This document shows, piece by piece, positions 62,451 to 64,000 of a stretch of DNA of 64,000 bases (its first letter is position 1; each line of letters begins with the position of its first letter). The position numbers and the translations under genes are program-made. Source of the stretch: Narthecium ossifragum (lineage: Eukaryota > Streptophyta > Magnoliopsida > Dioscoreales > Nartheciaceae); the NCBI GenBank assembly GCA_963920575.1, contig OY986965.1:20688929-20752928 (forward strand). The letters run 5' to 3'. The notes beneath the pieces were generated by a model. That model saw nothing but the letters and a program-made list of their open reading frames with translations, did no database searches and was not told the origin of the DNA.

Positions 62451-64000
62451 TCAGCGGTTCCGATACGAAGCTGATATGAAGTCTGGGTTTTGCACCCTCA
62501 CGTGAGAAATAGATCTGTACCATCCCATGTATTGCGGCACGGATTGTTGTGGCCTTTGTCGGACTTTAGTGCCGGTCCTTGCTGCCCGGATCGTGTGGTC
62601 GGTCCATCTATTCCAATACCCCGGCACGAAGTCGAAGTTCCTCGTATATCCTCGTCCAGTCTTCCCGGTGGCTATAAACTGGGAGGTAGGCTTTAGTGGT
62701 TCTCCCGGGATAATCTGTACAATCCCGAATTGACGAAGTACCCTATCTGGATGATAGGGCTCGACATACTCCATACCACGCAACGTGCCGAAGTAGAAGC
62801 TGATATTATCTTCTGGAAATGGTCCCCTTTCCTTTTCATAAGGATCCCAATCAACCTGTAATCAATGCAAAAATAAGTACCATATATGAACATCTGTATG
62901 TTGAACAATTTGTAGCTATAAGTTTCAGCTCACATGCTCTCCCGTTAGATTATCCAGTGCCTCACGCATGTTCTTTACGTTCACGGCAATATCACCACCA
63001 TCTCTACTCGGGACCCAGCGTTTCACGCGCGGTTGGTCCCATGTGTAGTGAGGATTTCGGTTGCAACTCACGATTGACGGCAAATGATCGTATGCCCATG
63101 CCTATACGAAATCAAACATAGTGAAGATAAATAATGGTATTAGGAGAGAATAAATAAAATGCATGTCCGACAAAAGACATTACCTCAAGCAAAGTAAGAT
63201 ATCCACCCATCTGCTTAGTTGCCCACCTACTATCGGCACCCAAATGTCGGTATAAGTATGCTATGCATACTGACTAGTAGCCTGAACATCTCTGAACGCA
63301 AGTAGGTACGACGCATGTACTTTGATCCCTGACTTTTCAGATAGCGTGCACCCCACAAGGTAAAGTAGAAACGCCTTTACCGAACGATCAAAACCGACCT
63401 TTTCTATAGTACATTCTTCCTTCAGCCAACCAAGCTTTAGCGACCCTTTGTTATCCTCTAGGTGCTTGTAAGCACTATCGATGGCGACTCCCAGCTGATC
63501 GGAGACCAACTGTGATGCAGTGACAATGTTCAGTCTGCGGCAATCCAAGGGTCGTCCCTCGACTGAGATGCCTAAAATGGATCTCACATCGGAAAATGTG
63601 ATGGTCATCTCCCCGCACGGCAGGTGGAAGGTGTTGGTCTCCGGCTGCCATCGCTCAACAAGTGCAGAGACGATCACCTTACTGATCGTCGTGTATGTAC
63701 AATCCAGTAGATTTCCTAAACCTGATTGATGGACAGCCGCTCTAAATGCGTCATCGTTGAGGCCGTGCCAGGACTTCACCATTTACCCATGAGCCACACA
63801 TTTCAATGGGAGGCGTTCCTGCATTGTTAAGACATCGAGAATTAAATACGTGTTGCAATAAAAAACAACAAAATTAAAATTTGTGTGGTAATAACGAAAC
63901 AATATACCACTCCACGCCAAATGCGATATGCGACGTGAGTCCTGAACTCCGTTAGGACACTCTCGTCCTCAGGCCCGCCAGGAATGGGACCGCTTGTATC
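62451..64000 (-). pseudogene. Plant mobile domain (PMD) gene, MAIN/PPP7L-like, partial at the window edge
   Basis: PMD proteins (MAIN, MAIL1 and long-form PPP7 relatives) occur as host genes and inside transposons. On the minus strand: exon beyond 64000 to 63908 (PGGPEDESVLTEFRTHVAYRIW), 63818-63184 (ERLPLKC..., SGLGNLL, WQPETNTFHLPCGEMTITFSDVRSILGISVEGRPL, QMGGYLTLLE), 63101-62934 (AWAYDHLP, HYTWDQPRVKRW, NMREALDNLTGEH) and 62855-62451 (VDWDPYEKE, PDRVLRQFGIVQIIP, to the stop). Introns have GT-AG borders. A TAA lies in frame before MVKSWHGL (63784-63786), and at about 63262 a TAG plus a small deletion removes the usual WGAAALA stretch. It is therefore probably broken, although the two open parts are well preserved. 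The gene converges on the FAR1-type gene. Confidence 0.8.

Overview
This is a nuclear segment of a flowering-plant genome. The evidence is two conserved plant genes with GT-AG introns, plant-type transposons (Copia, Ty3/Gypsy, Mutator, CACTA and Tourist families), and the plant mobile domain and FAR1 domain families. I cannot name the species. Only two genes look intact and functional: SMC5 (30 exons, 12763-32653, +) and an ASH2-like SPRY gene orthologous to Arabidopsis TRAUCO (2 exons, 56262-60165, +). Almost everything else is transposon sequence, much of it nested.

Left part (1-12.0 kb): a complete but non-autonomous Copia element (331-5950, TSD CAACT) has an unusual 5' LTR with an internal duplication and a decayed gag, and it has no recognisable integrase or reverse transcriptase. 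After it come a short Copia LTR remnant, a 5S-rRNA-like remnant on the minus strand, and a composite of inverted LTR copies (8086-11998).

SMC5 (12.0-32.7 kb): I reconstructed the full coding sequence exon by exon. It gives 1051 codons with Walker A, hinge, signature motif and Walker B. Introns carry a Tourist-like MITE (intron 3) and a long-TIR element with GC-rich cargo (intron 7). An E2F-like site and a telo-box lie just upstream.

Transposon cluster (33.2-53.9 kb): a Mutator-like element with a 9-bp TSD (33273-36842) is split by a solo LTR. Next is a larger Mutator-like element (about 37.4-52.3 kb), which encodes a degenerate FAR1-MULE-SWIM-OTU transposase on the minus strand. That ORF is interrupted by an 11.3-kb CACTA element (39158-50468, TSD ACT). 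The CACTA element contains a fragment of a PDS5 cohesin-cofactor gene, a truncated Gypsy element and another solo LTR (47672-50082, TSD AAATC). A third Mutator-like, Pack-MULE-like element with GC-rich tandem sequence is at 52703-53892.

Right part (54-64 kb): a 5'-truncated LTR copy, the TRAUCO gene, a small MITE, then an array of short TTCGGTT/AACCGAA palindromes. The array leads into a FAR1-type DNA-binding domain gene (+) that converges on a plant-mobile-domain gene (-) running off the window edge. The two probably belong to one Mutator-like element.

Recurring themes are TCGA-centred palindrome arrays inside LTRs of several unrelated retroelement families, and family-specific hairpin arrays at the ends of the Mutator-like elements.
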